A stretch of 62,408 nt of DNA, from the NCBI GenBank assembly GCA_031277475.1, contig JAITMJ010000080.1, positions 1-62,408 on the forward strand, written 5' to 3'. This DNA comes from Flavobacteriaceae bacterium (lineage in GTDB: Bacteria; Bacteroidota; Bacteroidia; Flavobacteriales; Weeksellaceae). A program made the position numbers and the translations under genes. The notes below the pieces were generated by a model. That model saw nothing but the letters and a program-made list of their open reading frames with translations. It made no database searches and had not been told where the DNA came from. Within the stretch, counting starts at the first letter, position 1. Every line of letters begins with the position of its first letter. Positions 53,167-61,403 of the stretch are shown in pieces.

Positions 53167-53455
53167 AAATCAATCGTTTGGAATTGTCAATTTCTTGACG
53201 TAAATAATTGTTTAGAAGTGCTTTGTCTTCGAGCAAATCAATCGGACGTTTGAACAAATCTTGCAATGCAAATTTCAAATTAAAATAGCAATCAGCATAT
53301 TCTAAAGGATTTTCTGAATTAATATCAACAATCAAATCAATATCACTATTATTATCGAAACGATCTGTCAGCACAGAACCAAACGCATATAGCGACTTTA
53401 CCTTGTTTTGAATACAAAGTTGCGTCAAAGCATTTTTGTAACCATCAATATACAT
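53153..53455 (-). CDS. MntA-like nucleotidyltransferase antitoxin
   Basis: A 100-residue minimal nucleotidyltransferase with the signature GSX10DXD: Gly26-Ser27 ... Asp38-Ile-Asp40, then LIVDINSENPLEY. It should AMPylate and neutralise the HepT toxin. ATG at 53455 is chosen because the -7 box lies 31 bases upstream; the TTG at 53488 falls within that box. Confidence 0.85.
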   Translation of the reverse strand: MYIDGYKNALTQLCIQNKVKSLYAFGSVLTDRFDNNSDIDLIVDINSENPLEYADCYFNLKFALQDLFKRPIDLLEDKALLNNYLRQEIDNSKRLIYAGT

Positions 53456-53485
53456 TTCCAAGAGGTTTAATATTTTATAAAAATA

Positions 53486-53493
53486 CAAAATTA
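53486..53493 (-). promoter_or_regulatory. -7 box for the MNT/HEPN pair
   Basis: The minus strand reads TAATTTTG, a TAnnTTTG match, upstream of the mntA-like ATG at 53455. Confidence 0.5.
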
Positions 53494-53516
53494 CATTTTT
53501 TATTTGCGAACAACAC

Positions 53517-53567
53517 TTCGACTTTGCTCAATGCGACAAGCCAAACGCCATTTGCCATTTGCCGTCC
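53517..53567. repeat. diverged TTCGACTTCGCTCAG element plus heptamers
   Basis: A 22-base copy with about four changes (53517-53538), then GCCAAAC, GCCATTT, GCCATTT and GCCGTCC units, ending two bases from the stop codon of the M56 gene. The order (element, then GCCAAAA-type heptamers) is the same as inside prmC. Confidence 0.65.
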
Positions 53568-53568
53568 G

Positions 53569-55389
53569 CTATTTTGTTTTTATCCGAATTTCTGCGGATT
53601 TTTTGTCGTCTTTGCTTTTGCTGTTGATGCTCACGCTTTCGATATCGTCCGGATTTAGGGCATCCATTTCCTGTTTTGTGGACTTTTTTCCGTTGATGTA
53701 AATCTTCGTGTCTTCGGGATATTTTTCGTTGCCGAGATCATTACTGTCAAAATAAAAAACTGCAATTTCTGCTTGTTTTCTTGCTTCGATTCCTTTTTGT
53801 CTTGCAATTTCTCCTTGCTTTCTCGCTTCAATTCCATTTTGTCTCGCGATTTCTCCTTGTTTTCTTGCGATTTCTCCTTGCTTTCTCGCTTCAATTCCAT
53901 TTTGTCTCGCAATTTCTCCTTGTTTTTTAGCAATTTCTCCTTGTTTTTTCGCGAGTTCGGTGCTTTTTTTCGCAATTTTTTCGGATTCTTTCCTTATTTT
54001 TTCTAATTCTTTTTTCAGTTTTTCATTATCAAATTTCAAATTTTCGTTATCAAAAAATAATGTTCCGTCTGTTCCGAAAGCGGTGTTTGGAATTTCGGGA
54101 ATTTCAGGAATTTCGGGAAAAATAAATTCAATATTATTCAGGTCTTTAAATTCATCGGAATTGAAATGTTCTTCCAGTGCTTTCTGTTGTTTTTTAAACT
54201 CATCGGAATTAAAAAACCCGTTAAAATCTCCAAATTCATTGGCATCAAAATAATATTGATAGGTTTTATATTGGTCCGAATTGGCAATTTTTTCAATTTC
54301 TTTGCTCAAACTCCCGATTTCTTCGATTTTATTTTTAAAGTCTTCGGAATCCGGTTTCAAGTTTTTCAGTTCCTCGGATTTTTTGTTGATGGCATTTCCG
54401 AGTTCCGAAATTTTTACGCTACTTTCTTCAAATTCTCTGTGGAAAATCGTGTCCGATGAAATTTTTACGGTATCGTTTTTTATGGAATCGGCGACTTTTG
54501 AAATCTCGTAATTTTCTTTTCTAATTTCTCTGTTTTTCGCGTTCACCAAATAGATGAAGGCGATTGCAAACAACAGCGGAAGTGCTAAAATTTTCCGCAA
54601 ATAACTGAACTTTGTTTTGGATTTTTGTAACATTTTTAATCTTTTTTTAAGGTTGGAACTCAGGAACGGATTGGCAGCCGGCATCGCATTTCCGAAAAAA
54701 TGATTTGCCAGAAGCATCGCCGCAAATGCTTTTGTATCCGCGTTTTTTATGGCTTTTTTATCGGCTAAATATTCGTGAATCAGGTGAATTTCTTTTTTAA
54801 TGATGTGAAAAAACGGATTGAACCAAAACACGGAAACCGCAATTTCCGTCAGAATTTTGTCTGCGGAATGCTTCTGTTCGATGTGCACCATTTCGTGTTT
54901 CAAAATCTGTTTTCCCGCATCGGAATTGATGTTGATGGCGTTTTTCCAAAACAAATTCCTGAAATACGAAAACGGAGCGTTCTCGAGATTGGTTCGGTAA
55001 AAATTAATGCCTTCATAATTTTCCTTCGGAAATTGCCGTTTGAATCGGTTGATTTTAAAAATTCCGAATATTAATTTCATTAAAAAAAAGAGAGAAACCA
55101 ATCCAAAACCGAAAGCAAAAACGCTATAATAATTGAAAACATGGTTGGTGATTTTTTGAGGGTTAAAATTTTGTAATTTATGGATTAACACATAAATATC
55201 GCTATTGACTTCTATCGTGAAATAGCGGATTTTCAGCAGCGGCAAAAGCAAGGAAATCACGATTGCCGAGAGTAGATAAAATCTGTTGTAATGGTGAAAA
55301 GTTTTGTCTTTCAGGAACAGCAGATAATACAAATACATCACGCCGGAAGCGAGAATGGTTTTTGCGAGGTAAATAAAAAGTGTTTCCAT
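53569..55389 (-). CDS. M56 family (BlaR1-like) membrane metallopeptidase with heptapeptide repeats
   Basis: A 606-residue protein. Four membrane helices (about 5-25, 38-55, 88-110 and 265-285) surround an M56 zinc-protease loop with HEMVH at 165-169 and FWFNPFFHIIKKEIHLIHEYLADKKA after it. This is the BlaR1/MecR1 architecture, but instead of a penicillin-binding sensor it has a long extracytoplasmic tail. The tail is rich in Glu/Lys coiled coil (about 295-480), then nine tandem 7-residue units (KQGEIAR-like, 480-542), and ends with DTKIYINGKKSTKQEMDALNPDDIESVSI, a plug-like beta segment found in Bacteroidota M56 proteins. It probably senses an envelope signal and cleaves the BlaI-type repressor whose gene overlaps it by one base. 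Confidence 0.85.
   Translation of the reverse strand: METLFIYLAKTILASGVMYLYYLLFLKDKTFHHYNRFYLLSAIVISLLLPLLKIRYFTIEVNSDIYVLIHKLQNFNPQKITNHVFNYYSVFAFGFGLVSLFFLMKLIFGIFKINRFKRQFPKENYEGINFYRTNLENAPFSYFRNLFWKNAININSDAGKQILKHEMVHIEQKHSADKILTEIAVSVFWFNPFFHIIKKEIHLIHEYLADKKAIKNADTKAFAAMLLANHFFGNAMPAANPFLSSNLKKRLKMLQKSKTKFSYLRKILALPLLFAIAFIYLVNAKNREIRKENYEISKVADSIKNDTVKISSDTIFHREFEESSVKISELGNAINKKSEELKNLKPDSEDFKNKIEEIGSLSKEIEKIANSDQYKTYQYYFDANEFGDFNGFFNSDEFKKQQKALEEHFNSDEFKDLNNIEFIFPEIPEIPEIPNTAFGTDGTLFFDNENLKFDNEKLKKELEKIRKESEKIAKKSTELAKKQGEIAKKQGEIARQNGIEARKQGEIARKQGEIARQNGIEARKQGEIARQKGIEARKQAEIAVFYFDSNDLGNEKYPEDTKIYINGKKSTKQEMDALNPDDIESVSINSKSKDDKKSAEIRIKTK
53764..53952. repeat. nine 21-base tandem repeats in the M56 gene
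   Basis: The units encode AKKQGEI, ARQNGIE and ARKQGEI variants over residues 480-542. Near-identical copies suggest length polymorphism between strains. Confidence 0.85.
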
Positions 55390-55754
55390 CAGTCTTTGTT
55401 TTTGAGTTCGTTGAGGAGCATTTCCAAATCTTCCACGCTGATTTCATTTTTTTCTACGAAAAACGAAACGGCGTTTTTATAAGACCCCGAAAAGTAGTTT
55501 TTCACGAGGCTTTTCATAGATTTTCCGCTGTATTGTTCTTGCGAAACCATCGGAAAATATTCGTGTTGTCTTCCGAACACGCGGTAATTCACAAATTTTT
55601 TGTCTTTTAAAACTTTCAAAATTGTGGAAACAGTGTTGGTGTGCGGTTTGGGATTTGGAAATTCTTCGAGGATGTCTTTCAGAAAACCTTTTTTTATGCT
55701 CCACAAATACCGCATCACTTGTTCTTCTGCTTTGGTGAGGGATAAAATATTCAT
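55389..55754 (-). CDS. BlaI/MecI family transcriptional repressor
   Basis: A 121-residue winged-helix repressor (penicillinase-repressor type): LTKAEEQVMRYLWSIKKGFLKDILEEF at the N-terminus, PKPHTNTVSTILKVLKDKKFVNYRVFGRQHEYFPMVSQEQY as recognition helix and wing, then a C-terminal dimerisation region (SLVKNYFSGSYKNAVSFFVEKNEIS...LEMLLNEL). It should bind ACTA/TAGT dyads in its own promoter region and be inactivated by the M56 protease encoded by the overlapping next gene. Confidence 0.9.
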   Translation of the reverse strand: MNILSLTKAEEQVMRYLWSIKKGFLKDILEEFPNPKPHTNTVSTILKVLKDKKFVNYRVFGRQHEYFPMVSQEQYSGKSMKSLVKNYFSGSYKNAVSFFVEKNEISVEDLEMLLNELKNKD

Positions 55755-55761
55755 ATCACTA

Positions 55762-55772
55762 AACTATTAGTT
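55762..55772. promoter_or_regulatory. BlaI-type operator 1
   Basis: AACTA-T-TAGTT, a perfect 5+1+5 palindrome with the ACTA/TAGT core of BlaI/MecI sites, between the -7 box and the ATG of the repressor gene. Confidence 0.6.
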
Positions 55773-55775
55773 ATA

Positions 55776-55783
55776 CAAAGGTA
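55776..55783 (-). promoter_or_regulatory. -7 box for the BlaI/M56 operon
   Basis: TACCTTTG on the minus strand (TAnnTTTG), 22 bases before the ATG at 55754 and flanked by the two operator candidates. Confidence 0.65.
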
Positions 55784-55800
55784 AAACTTATTTTCAATTA

Positions 55801-55822
55801 TACAACTATTTTTTTAGTCGTA
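55801..55822. promoter_or_regulatory. BlaI-type operator 2
   Basis: TACAACTA, six T, then TAGTCGTA: a dyad with seven of eight positions complementary, near the expected -33 region. Confidence 0.55.
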
Positions 55823-55989
55823 TATTTTAAATCATTGATTTTCAGGGAGAAAAATTTTTGTTTGAGGAGAAAAGCGATTACAAGTTTTATAATTGATTCA
55901 CGGTTCAAAGTTCATCTCGTTTTTTAAGAACAAGACAAACTTCAAAATTCTAACTTTTTAACCCCCATTTCACAAATCAAAAAAATCCG

Positions 55990-55997
55990 TATTTTTG
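55990..55997 (+). promoter_or_regulatory. -7 box for thrS
   Basis: TATTTTTG fits TAnnTTTG, 37 bases before the thrS ATG at 56035. I see no T-box or other leader structure between them. Confidence 0.5.
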
Positions 55998-56034
55998 CGT
56001 GTTAAAATTTTAAATTAAAATTCAGAATACTCCA

Positions 56035-57954
56035 ATGATTATCATCACTCTTCCGGACGGAAGCGTCAAAAATTTTGAAAAAGCGGTTACTCCGCTTGAA
56101 GTGGCAAAATCCATCAGCGACGGTTTGGCAAGAAACGCCATTTCCGCAATCGTGGACGGAAATCAGGTGGAAATTTCCACGCCCATCACAAAAGATGCTG
56201 CGCTTCAACTGCTGACGTGGAACGATGATTTGGGAAAAAAAGCGTTCTGGCACTCCTCCGCTCACCTTTTGGCACAAGCGATTTTAGAATTTTATCCCGA
56301 TGCGAAACTCACCATCGGACCGCCGATTGAAAACGGATTTTATTACGACGTGGATTTCGGCGATGAACCTTTGAGCGAAAAAGATTTTGAAAGAATCGAA
56401 AATAAAATGCTCGAAAACGCCAGAAAAGATTCTACGTTTAAACTTTATCACGTTTCCAAAGCCGATGCACTGAAAGAATACGCCGATAATCCGTATAAAA
56501 CCGAACTTATCCAAAACCTTCAAGACGGCGAAATCACATTTTGCACGCACGATAATTTCACGGATTTGTGTCGAGGCGGACACATTCCGTCCACAGGAAT
56601 CGTGAAAGCGGCGAAGATTTTAAATGCCGCCGGTGCTTATTGGCGAGGTGATGAAAAAAATAAACAACTCACCCGCGTTTACGGAATTTCTTTCCCCAAA
56701 CAAAAAGATTTAGCGGAATATCTCGAAAAATTGGAAGAAGCAAAACGCCGAGACCACAGAAAATTAGGAAAAGAACTTCAGATATTTACATTTTCCGAAA
56801 AAGTAGGTCAAGGACTTCCGCTTTGGTTGCCAAAAGGTGCGGCAATCAGAAAAAAATTAGAACATTTTCTTTCCGAAGCGCAAAAAAAGGGCGGCTACGA
56901 ATTTGTGATGACGCCGCACATCGGAGCAAAAGAACTCTACATCACTTCCGGACATTGGGAAAAATACGGAAAAGACAGTTTTCAACCGATAAAAACGCCA
57001 AACGAAGGCGAAGAATTTATGCTGAAACCGATGAATTGTCCGCACCATTGCGAGATTTACAAAACTTCGCAGTGGAGCTACAGAGATTTGCCGAAACGCT
57101 ACGCAGAATTCGGAACGGTTTATCGCTACGAACAATCGGGAGAATTGCACGGATTGACGAGAGTTCGCGGCTTTACACAAGACGATGCTCACTTGTTTTG
57201 CACGCCCGATCAACTTTTGGAAGAATTTGAAAAAGTAATAGATTTGGTGCTTTATGTTTTCGGATCGTTAGGATTTAAAGATTTCACCACGCAAGTTTCT
57301 TTGAGAGACACCGAAAACAGAGAAAAATATATCGGTTCCGACGAAAATTGGGAAAAAGCCGAAAATGCGATTATCACTGCCGCCGCCAACAAAGGTTTGA
57401 AAACCGTGATAGAATATGGCGAAGCCGCATTCTACGGACCGAAACTCGATTTTATGGTGAAAGATGCGCTCGGAAGAAGTTGGCAATTGGGAACCATTCA
57501 AGTGGATTACAATTTGCCGGAAAGATTTGATTTGTGGTACACCGGAAGCGACAACGAGAAACACAGACCTGTGATGATTCATCGTGCGCCGTTCGGTTCG
57601 ATGGAGCGTTTTATTGCGATTTTGTTGGAAAATACCGCCGGCGATTTTCCGCTTTGGCTCAGCCCCGAACAATATATTATATTGCCAATCAGTGAAAAAT
57701 ACAGCGATTATGCAAAAAAAGTTTCACAATTATTGGAAATTAACGATATTAGCGGCGGAATTGATGAAAGAAATGAAAAAACCGGAAAGAAAATCCGCGA
57801 TGCAGAATTGAATAAAGTTCCGTTTATGCTGGTAGTCGGCGAAAATGAAGAACAATCCGAAACCGTTTCCGTAAGACGGCGCGGCGAAGGCGATTTGGGA
57901 ATTATGAAAATAGAAGATTTTATTTCCTATTTTAAAAAAGAAGCAACGATTTGA
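56035..57954 (+). CDS. thrS: threonine-tRNA ligase
   Basis: ThrRS charges tRNA-Thr. The 639-residue protein has all expected parts: an N-terminal TGS domain ([24 protein letters not shown]), the editing domain with the zinc-like [11 protein letters not shown] and [10 protein letters not shown] motifs, the class II catalytic core (motif 2 [31 protein letters not shown], motif 3 [17 protein letters not shown], with Cys/His zinc ligands including [14 protein letters not shown]) and the anticodon-binding C-domain. It is followed by infC after a 156-base gap filled with octamer repeats. Confidence 0.98.
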   Translation: MIIITLPDGSVKNFEKAVTPLEVAKSISDGLARNAISAIVDGNQVEISTPITKDAALQLLTWNDDLGKKAFWHSSAHLLAQAILEFYPDAKLTIGPPIENGFYYDVDFGDEPLSEKDFERIENKMLENARKDSTFKLYHVSKADALKEYADNPYKTELIQNLQDGEITFCTHDNFTDLCRGGHIPSTGIVKAAKILNAAGAYWRGDEKNKQLTRVYGISFPKQKDLAEYLEKLEEAKRRDHRKLGKELQIFTFSEKVGQGLPLWLPKGAAIRKKLEHFLSEAQKKGGYEFVMTPHIGAKELYITSGHWEKYGKDSFQPIKTPNEGEEFMLKPMNCPHHCEIYKTSQWSYRDLPKRYAEFGTVYRYEQSGELHGLTRVRGFTQDDAHLFCTPDQLLEEFEKVIDLVLYVFGSLGFKDFTTQVSLRDTENREKYIGSDENWEKAENAIITAAANKGLKTVIEYGEAAFYGPKLDFMVKDALGRSWQLGTIQVDYNLPERFDLWYTGSDNEKHRPVMIHRAPFGSMERFIAILLENTAGDFPLWLSPEQYIILPISEKYSDYAKKVSQLLEINDISGGIDERNEKTGKKIRDAELNKVPFMLVVGENEEQSETVSVRRRGEGDLGIMKIEDFISYFKKEATI

Positions 57955-57962
57955 AATTAGGT

Positions 57963-58079
57963 AATTTGAGAATTTGATAATTTGATAATTTGAAAATTTG
58001 AGAATTTGAGAATAAGATAATTTTTAAATCTTTAAATGTGCTAATCTCTAAATCTCTTAATTTCCAAATCTCTTAATTA
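57963..58079. repeat. octamer-phased tracts between thrS and infC
   Basis: Six AATTTGAN units (57963-58010), then seven units of the TTAAATCT/CTAAATCT/CTTAATTT type (58024-58079). The second set shares its first 24 bases, with two changes, with 45237-45260 near tRNA-Arg. The phase is eight, unlike the 7-base families elsewhere. Confidence 0.8.
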
Positions 58080-58110
58080 AAAAAAGTTTAACCCATAAAA
58101 TTATAATACA

Positions 58111-58671
58111 ATAGCACAGAGATTTTACAACAGAGGCTTTCAAAGACGTCCGCAACAAGAGGACGCGCATTTGATTAACGACAGAATTCGTGTGAGAGAA
58201 GTACGCTTGGTTGGCGACAACGTGGAACCGGGCGTTTATCCGACTGAAAAAGCGCGGAAAATTGCGGAAGATCAGGAATTGGATTTGGTAGTGATTTCGG
58301 ACAAATCTGAACCCTACATCGCCAGAATTTTGGATTATAAAAAATTTCTTTACGAACAAAAGAAAAAACAAAAAGAACTGAAAGCCAAGCAGATAAAAGT
58401 GGTTTTAAAAGAAATTCGCTTCGGACCTCAAACCGACGACCACGATTATAAATTCAAAATGAAACACGCCGAAAAGTTTCTGGAAGAAGGCTCGAAACTG
58501 AAAACCTACGTTTTTTTCAAAGGGCGTTCCATTGTGTTTAAAGATCAAGGCGAAATATTGCTTTTGAAACTCGCACAAGATTTGGAACATGTCGGGAAAG
58601 TGGATCAAATGCCGAAATTGGAAGGCAAACGAATGATTATGATGATGAGCCCGAAAAAAGCCGCGAAGTGA
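58111..58671 (+). CDS. infC: translation initiation factor IF-3, rare AUA start
   Basis: IF-3 keeps 30S subunits apart from 50S and rejects wrong start codons and initiator mismatches. The protein has the N-domain ([42 protein letters not shown]), the linker ([23 protein letters not shown]) and the C-domain ([29 protein letters not shown] ... [11 protein letters not shown]). From TTG at 58171 it would have 166 residues and lack the usual leader residues. An in-frame ATA at 58111, just after a stop at 58096-58098, gives 186 residues starting with [12 protein letters not shown]-like basic sequence. Non-AUG starts in infC are the basis of its self-control, so ATA 58111 is preferred. Confidence 0.9.
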   Translation: MAQRFYNRGFQRRPQQEDAHLINDRIRVREVRLVGDNVEPGVYPTEKARKIAEDQELDLVVISDKSEPYIARILDYKKFLYEQKKKQKELKAKQIKVVLKEIRFGPQTDDHDYKFKMKHAEKFLEEGSKLKTYVFFKGRSIVFKDQGEILLLKLAQDLEHVGKVDQMPKLEGKRMIMMMSPKKAAK

Positions 58672-59254
58672 TTTTTTAGACTTGGAAAAAAAAGAGTAAA
58701 GACTTAACTCGCTGTTTTGTACGTGTTTAAATTTTCCGTTTAGTTTGTCCAAATTTTCGTAGGGGTAGAAATTATTTTATCTCCGAATCAGAGCCATTGG
58801 TCGAAAACAAGATTGTATGAGAAATAATTCAGGAACTTGCTCTATAAAATATTGCTAATTATTAATATGTTATGAAAGAATAAAATGTTTTTGAAATTAC
58901 AAGTGGTTGAGTTTTTGTTTTTTACAATGTGGGATTCCTAAGCTTTGGAATTTGAGTCAAACTCATTAAAAAAAATTATGAAATGTAAACATATACATTT
59001 TTCACCTCTGGAGATAATCATTAAAAATATTTTGATTCGCTGTAATTTATTTCATAAGATGTTGCCTACTCTATTGACGATAGGCTTTCAACCTTTTCCT
59101 CAATGTTTTTGAATGATTTTTTTTATACGTTTGACAATTTAAAATTTTTAAATTATTCCCCAAATTCCCTATCTTTACATTTCTAAAAAACAAATAAATG
59201 GCATAAAACAGACATAAAAAACATAGCGTTTTACCATATTCTTGTTTCTGAAAA
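58672..59254. other. gap after infC, no gene seen
   Basis: About 580 bases of mostly A/T-rich sequence with stops in all frames. A small inverted pair GCCTA/TAGGC lies near 59065-59092. Nothing here looks like a tRNA, transposon end or conserved coding stretch. A partial -7-like TATCTTTA at 59170-59177 may start the structured RNA below. Confidence 0.4.
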
Positions 59255-59378
59255 CTTGAGAACTTTCAAAACACACACGAGAATAAGTAGTAAGCGCTCG
59301 CAGAAATGCGGGCTTACTTATTTTGTGTGTGGGTAATCTCAAGACCTCAGAAGCGGATAGTGTAAGTCCGCTTTTTTT
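59255..59378 (+). ncRNA. strongly structured RNA with its own terminator, upstream of an HTH gene
   Basis: Three nested helices: CTTGAGA (59255-59261) with TCTCAAG (59337-59343); CACACAC (59272-59278) with GTGTGTG (59325-59331); AATAAG..TAAGC (59282-59295) with GCTTACTTATT (59312-59322), leaving a 3-base bulge; and a tip CGC/GCG. A separate hairpin, AAGCGGA (59351-59357) with TCCGCTT (59367-59373), and T7 form a terminator 20 bases before the HTH start. It may be a free small RNA or a leader that attenuates the HTH gene. Candidates to test are the Rfam Flavo-1 motif and 6S RNA; I cannot decide by eye. Confidence 0.6.
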
Positions 59379-59398
59379 ATTACAAAAACACTAACATT

Positions 59399-59686
59399 AT
59401 GAAAACGATTAAAGATTTGCACATCGGGGAACTTATAAAAAAACGATTAAAAGAGCATAAACGTTCCCAATCTTGGCTTGCTCACGAAATAGATTATGAC
59501 GACAGTCACTTGCGTAAAATGCTGAAAAACAAATATATTCATAACGAAATATTGTTTAAAATTTCCTTGGTTTTAAAAGAAGATTTTTTTGCACATTATT
59601 CCGAAAAATTAAAAATCGGGAAAAATATTCCCGATAATCAGGCAAAAGTTTCCCGAAAATCGGGAGAAAGTTTCCCTACAACTTAA
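59399..59686 (+). CDS. small XRE-like helix-turn-helix protein
   Basis: A 95-residue protein: a HTH domain (IGELIKKRLKEHKRSQSWLAHEIDYDDSHLRKMLKNKYIHNEILFKISLVLKEDFFAHYSEKL) with the pattern of small Bacteroidota XRE-type regulators, then a polar, Lys/Ser-rich C-terminal tail (about 72-95, including KVSRKSGES). Targets are unknown. It lies between the structured RNA and three lipoprotein genes, so it may regulate one of them or the RNA. Confidence 0.7.
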   Translation: MKTIKDLHIGELIKKRLKEHKRSQSWLAHEIDYDDSHLRKMLKNKYIHNEILFKISLVLKEDFFAHYSEKLKIGKNIPDNQAKVSRKSGESFPTT

Positions 59687-59732
59687 TGGTAAATGGGTTT
59701 ATGTTTGCAGCAATAATTTTTAATAAAATGTT

Positions 59733-61328
59733 ATGAATAAATTTTTATTTTTGGGAAGTATAGTTTCCTTAAGTCTATGTCTTTTTTCCTGTAGAGAAGA
59801 AAGACTCTCGAGTGAAATACCGGCGGAAAATCCGGTAGTGAATCCGGTGATGAGTAAAGACACCGAAATGAAAACCCAATTTGCGAAAGCATTGGCAAAA
59901 GCATTGAAAGATCACAAAGAATTGCGGGATTTCATAAAAATGGAAGCCTTGAAACAGGTGAACAGAGATTATGATGTGCTTTACCACGTCATTAAAAACA
60001 AACCTGTAGTAGCACTTACGGCAATGGGTGGAAATACCATCCACGATTTGCTGTTGCCGTATTTTGAAACCGAAGCACAGTTGCTGGAAATTGAAAGCAG
60101 TATGCCGCTATTGACGATTTTTGTACCCGATTTACCTGAAGATTCTTTCTCTGCCGAAAGTTGGGAAACCATGGATGAAATTCCTTACGTTGGCGTACGA
60201 ACTTACGGAAATGATGATGTCCCGATTTATATGGCAGACGGAGGACATTTTGTGTTGGAGGCAAAATACATTCCGGGTTTTCCCGTTGTGGTTATAAAAG
60301 ATAATGAAAGAGTGATCTCTAACACAGATTCAAGGTATAACAAATTGGATACCAGAGTTCTTACCGAGCCGACCGATGATGTGCAACTGCGTTTGGCGGA
60401 TAATAATTTTGATGTAACCATTGTTAATCCTCCACCTCCACCGCCGCCTTCCGGAGATTATCCGCGAGTTGATTCCTATCACGTTCAGGCTTATGATGCT
60501 TACAAAGATTATACACCCGGCGGCTGGCAGAGGGATTTTATTTATTATGGATTGACGCCGGATTATCCAAACGGAGCATTGCGTCAGAATTACATAGAAT
60601 ATGTTACTGCTATTCAATTCATCGGTAACCCCAATACTGCTTATACTAATCTTGCCGAAGGCTTGAATGATCCCAGGTTTAAGGATGAAACAATCATTTG
60701 GGGACCTCAAGATCCGCCGCAAACGTCGGGATGGACAGACGGAGAATATGATTTTAGAATAATCTGCCATACAGGATCTACAGATGTCAGTCAAATAATT
60801 GACAAGGGAGTTCCTATTGTACCTGAAGATTTGTTTGTAATAACTTATACTAAAGAGAAATTTCTCTGGGGACTTTACAAATATACCCCTCATATCACAG
60901 GTACAAAAATGTATGATCTGTATGAGCGTCCTGAAAGAATAGAGTTGGTTACTTGGGATTTAAGTACCAAATCTAATATTTGGAAAATAGAATTTTGGGA
61001 AGTAGATACTGGGGCTGATCTTACAAAGACCGAATCACATACTTTCAAATATAATGGTAATGTAAGTATTGATATTAATGGAGGAGGAGAAAAAACCAAA
61101 TGGGGATTGAAGTTTGGCTCTTCTGTTGAGACCACAGATACTCAGACTTATACAATCGAATGGGAGGATGGTGATGATCATCTTGGAGACTCTGAAATCA
61201 GGTTTGATCATAATGTGGTAGATTGGAAACCCTTATGGTTATTCCCGGAATATGGCAGATTGGTGCCGAGAAAATACAATCCTGCGCCTAATATAGAAAT
61301 TGAAGTCCGCCCGAGATTGGCGTATTAA
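59733..61328 (+). CDS. large lipoprotein of unknown function
   Basis: A 531-residue lipoprotein. The signal ends at LCLFSC with acylated Cys20, followed by an acidic stretch (REERLSSE) that may favour surface export. Residues about 30-135 are helical and charged (FAKALAKALKDHKELRDFIKMEALKQ). A middle domain (140-235) is mixed, and seven consecutive Pro (about 234-240) form a linker. The C-terminal domain of about 290 residues is beta-rich and aromatic. I recognise no family. Confidence 0.65.
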   Translation: MNKFLFLGSIVSLSLCLFSCREERLSSEIPAENPVVNPVMSKDTEMKTQFAKALAKALKDHKELRDFIKMEALKQVNRDYDVLYHVIKNKPVVALTAMGGNTIHDLLLPYFETEAQLLEIESSMPLLTIFVPDLPEDSFSAESWETMDEIPYVGVRTYGNDDVPIYMADGGHFVLEAKYIPGFPVVVIKDNERVISNTDSRYNKLDTRVLTEPTDDVQLRLADNNFDVTIVNPPPPPPPSGDYPRVDSYHVQAYDAYKDYTPGGWQRDFIYYGLTPDYPNGALRQNYIEYVTAIQFIGNPNTAYTNLAEGLNDPRFKDETIIWGPQDPPQTSGWTDGEYDFRIICHTGSTDVSQIIDKGVPIVPEDLFVITYTKEKFLWGLYKYTPHITGTKMYDLYERPERIELVTWDLSTKSNIWKIEFWEVDTGADLTKTESHTFKYNGNVSIDINGGGEKTKWGLKFGSSVETTDTQTYTIEWEDGDDHLGDSEIRFDHNVVDWKPLWLFPEYGRLVPRKYNPAPNIEIEVRPRLAY

Positions 61329-61339
61329 AAATAAAATTA

Positions 61340-61386
61340 TACTTTTGCAAAAAAATTATTACCTGTGTCAAAAAGGCACAGGTAAT
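61340..61386 (+). promoter_or_regulatory. promoter box with leader hairpin for the 61.4 kb lipoprotein
   Basis: TACTTTTG (61340-61347) is a TAnnTTTG box. ATTACCTGTG (61358-61367) and CACAGGTAAT (61377-61386) form a perfect 10-pair stem in what would be the 5' leader, followed by T's. The stem could instead end the preceding transcript. Confidence 0.55.
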
Positions 61387-61403
61387 TTTAACAAAATAAT
61401 CTT

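Noticed and set aside
53764-53952. CRISPR-like or minisatellite DNA outside genes
   Set aside because: The 21-base units are in frame within the M56 protein and encode a coherent heptapeptide repeat.
58672-59254. remnant of a transposase
   Set aside because: I looked at both strands for transposase motifs and terminal repeats and found none that I could support.
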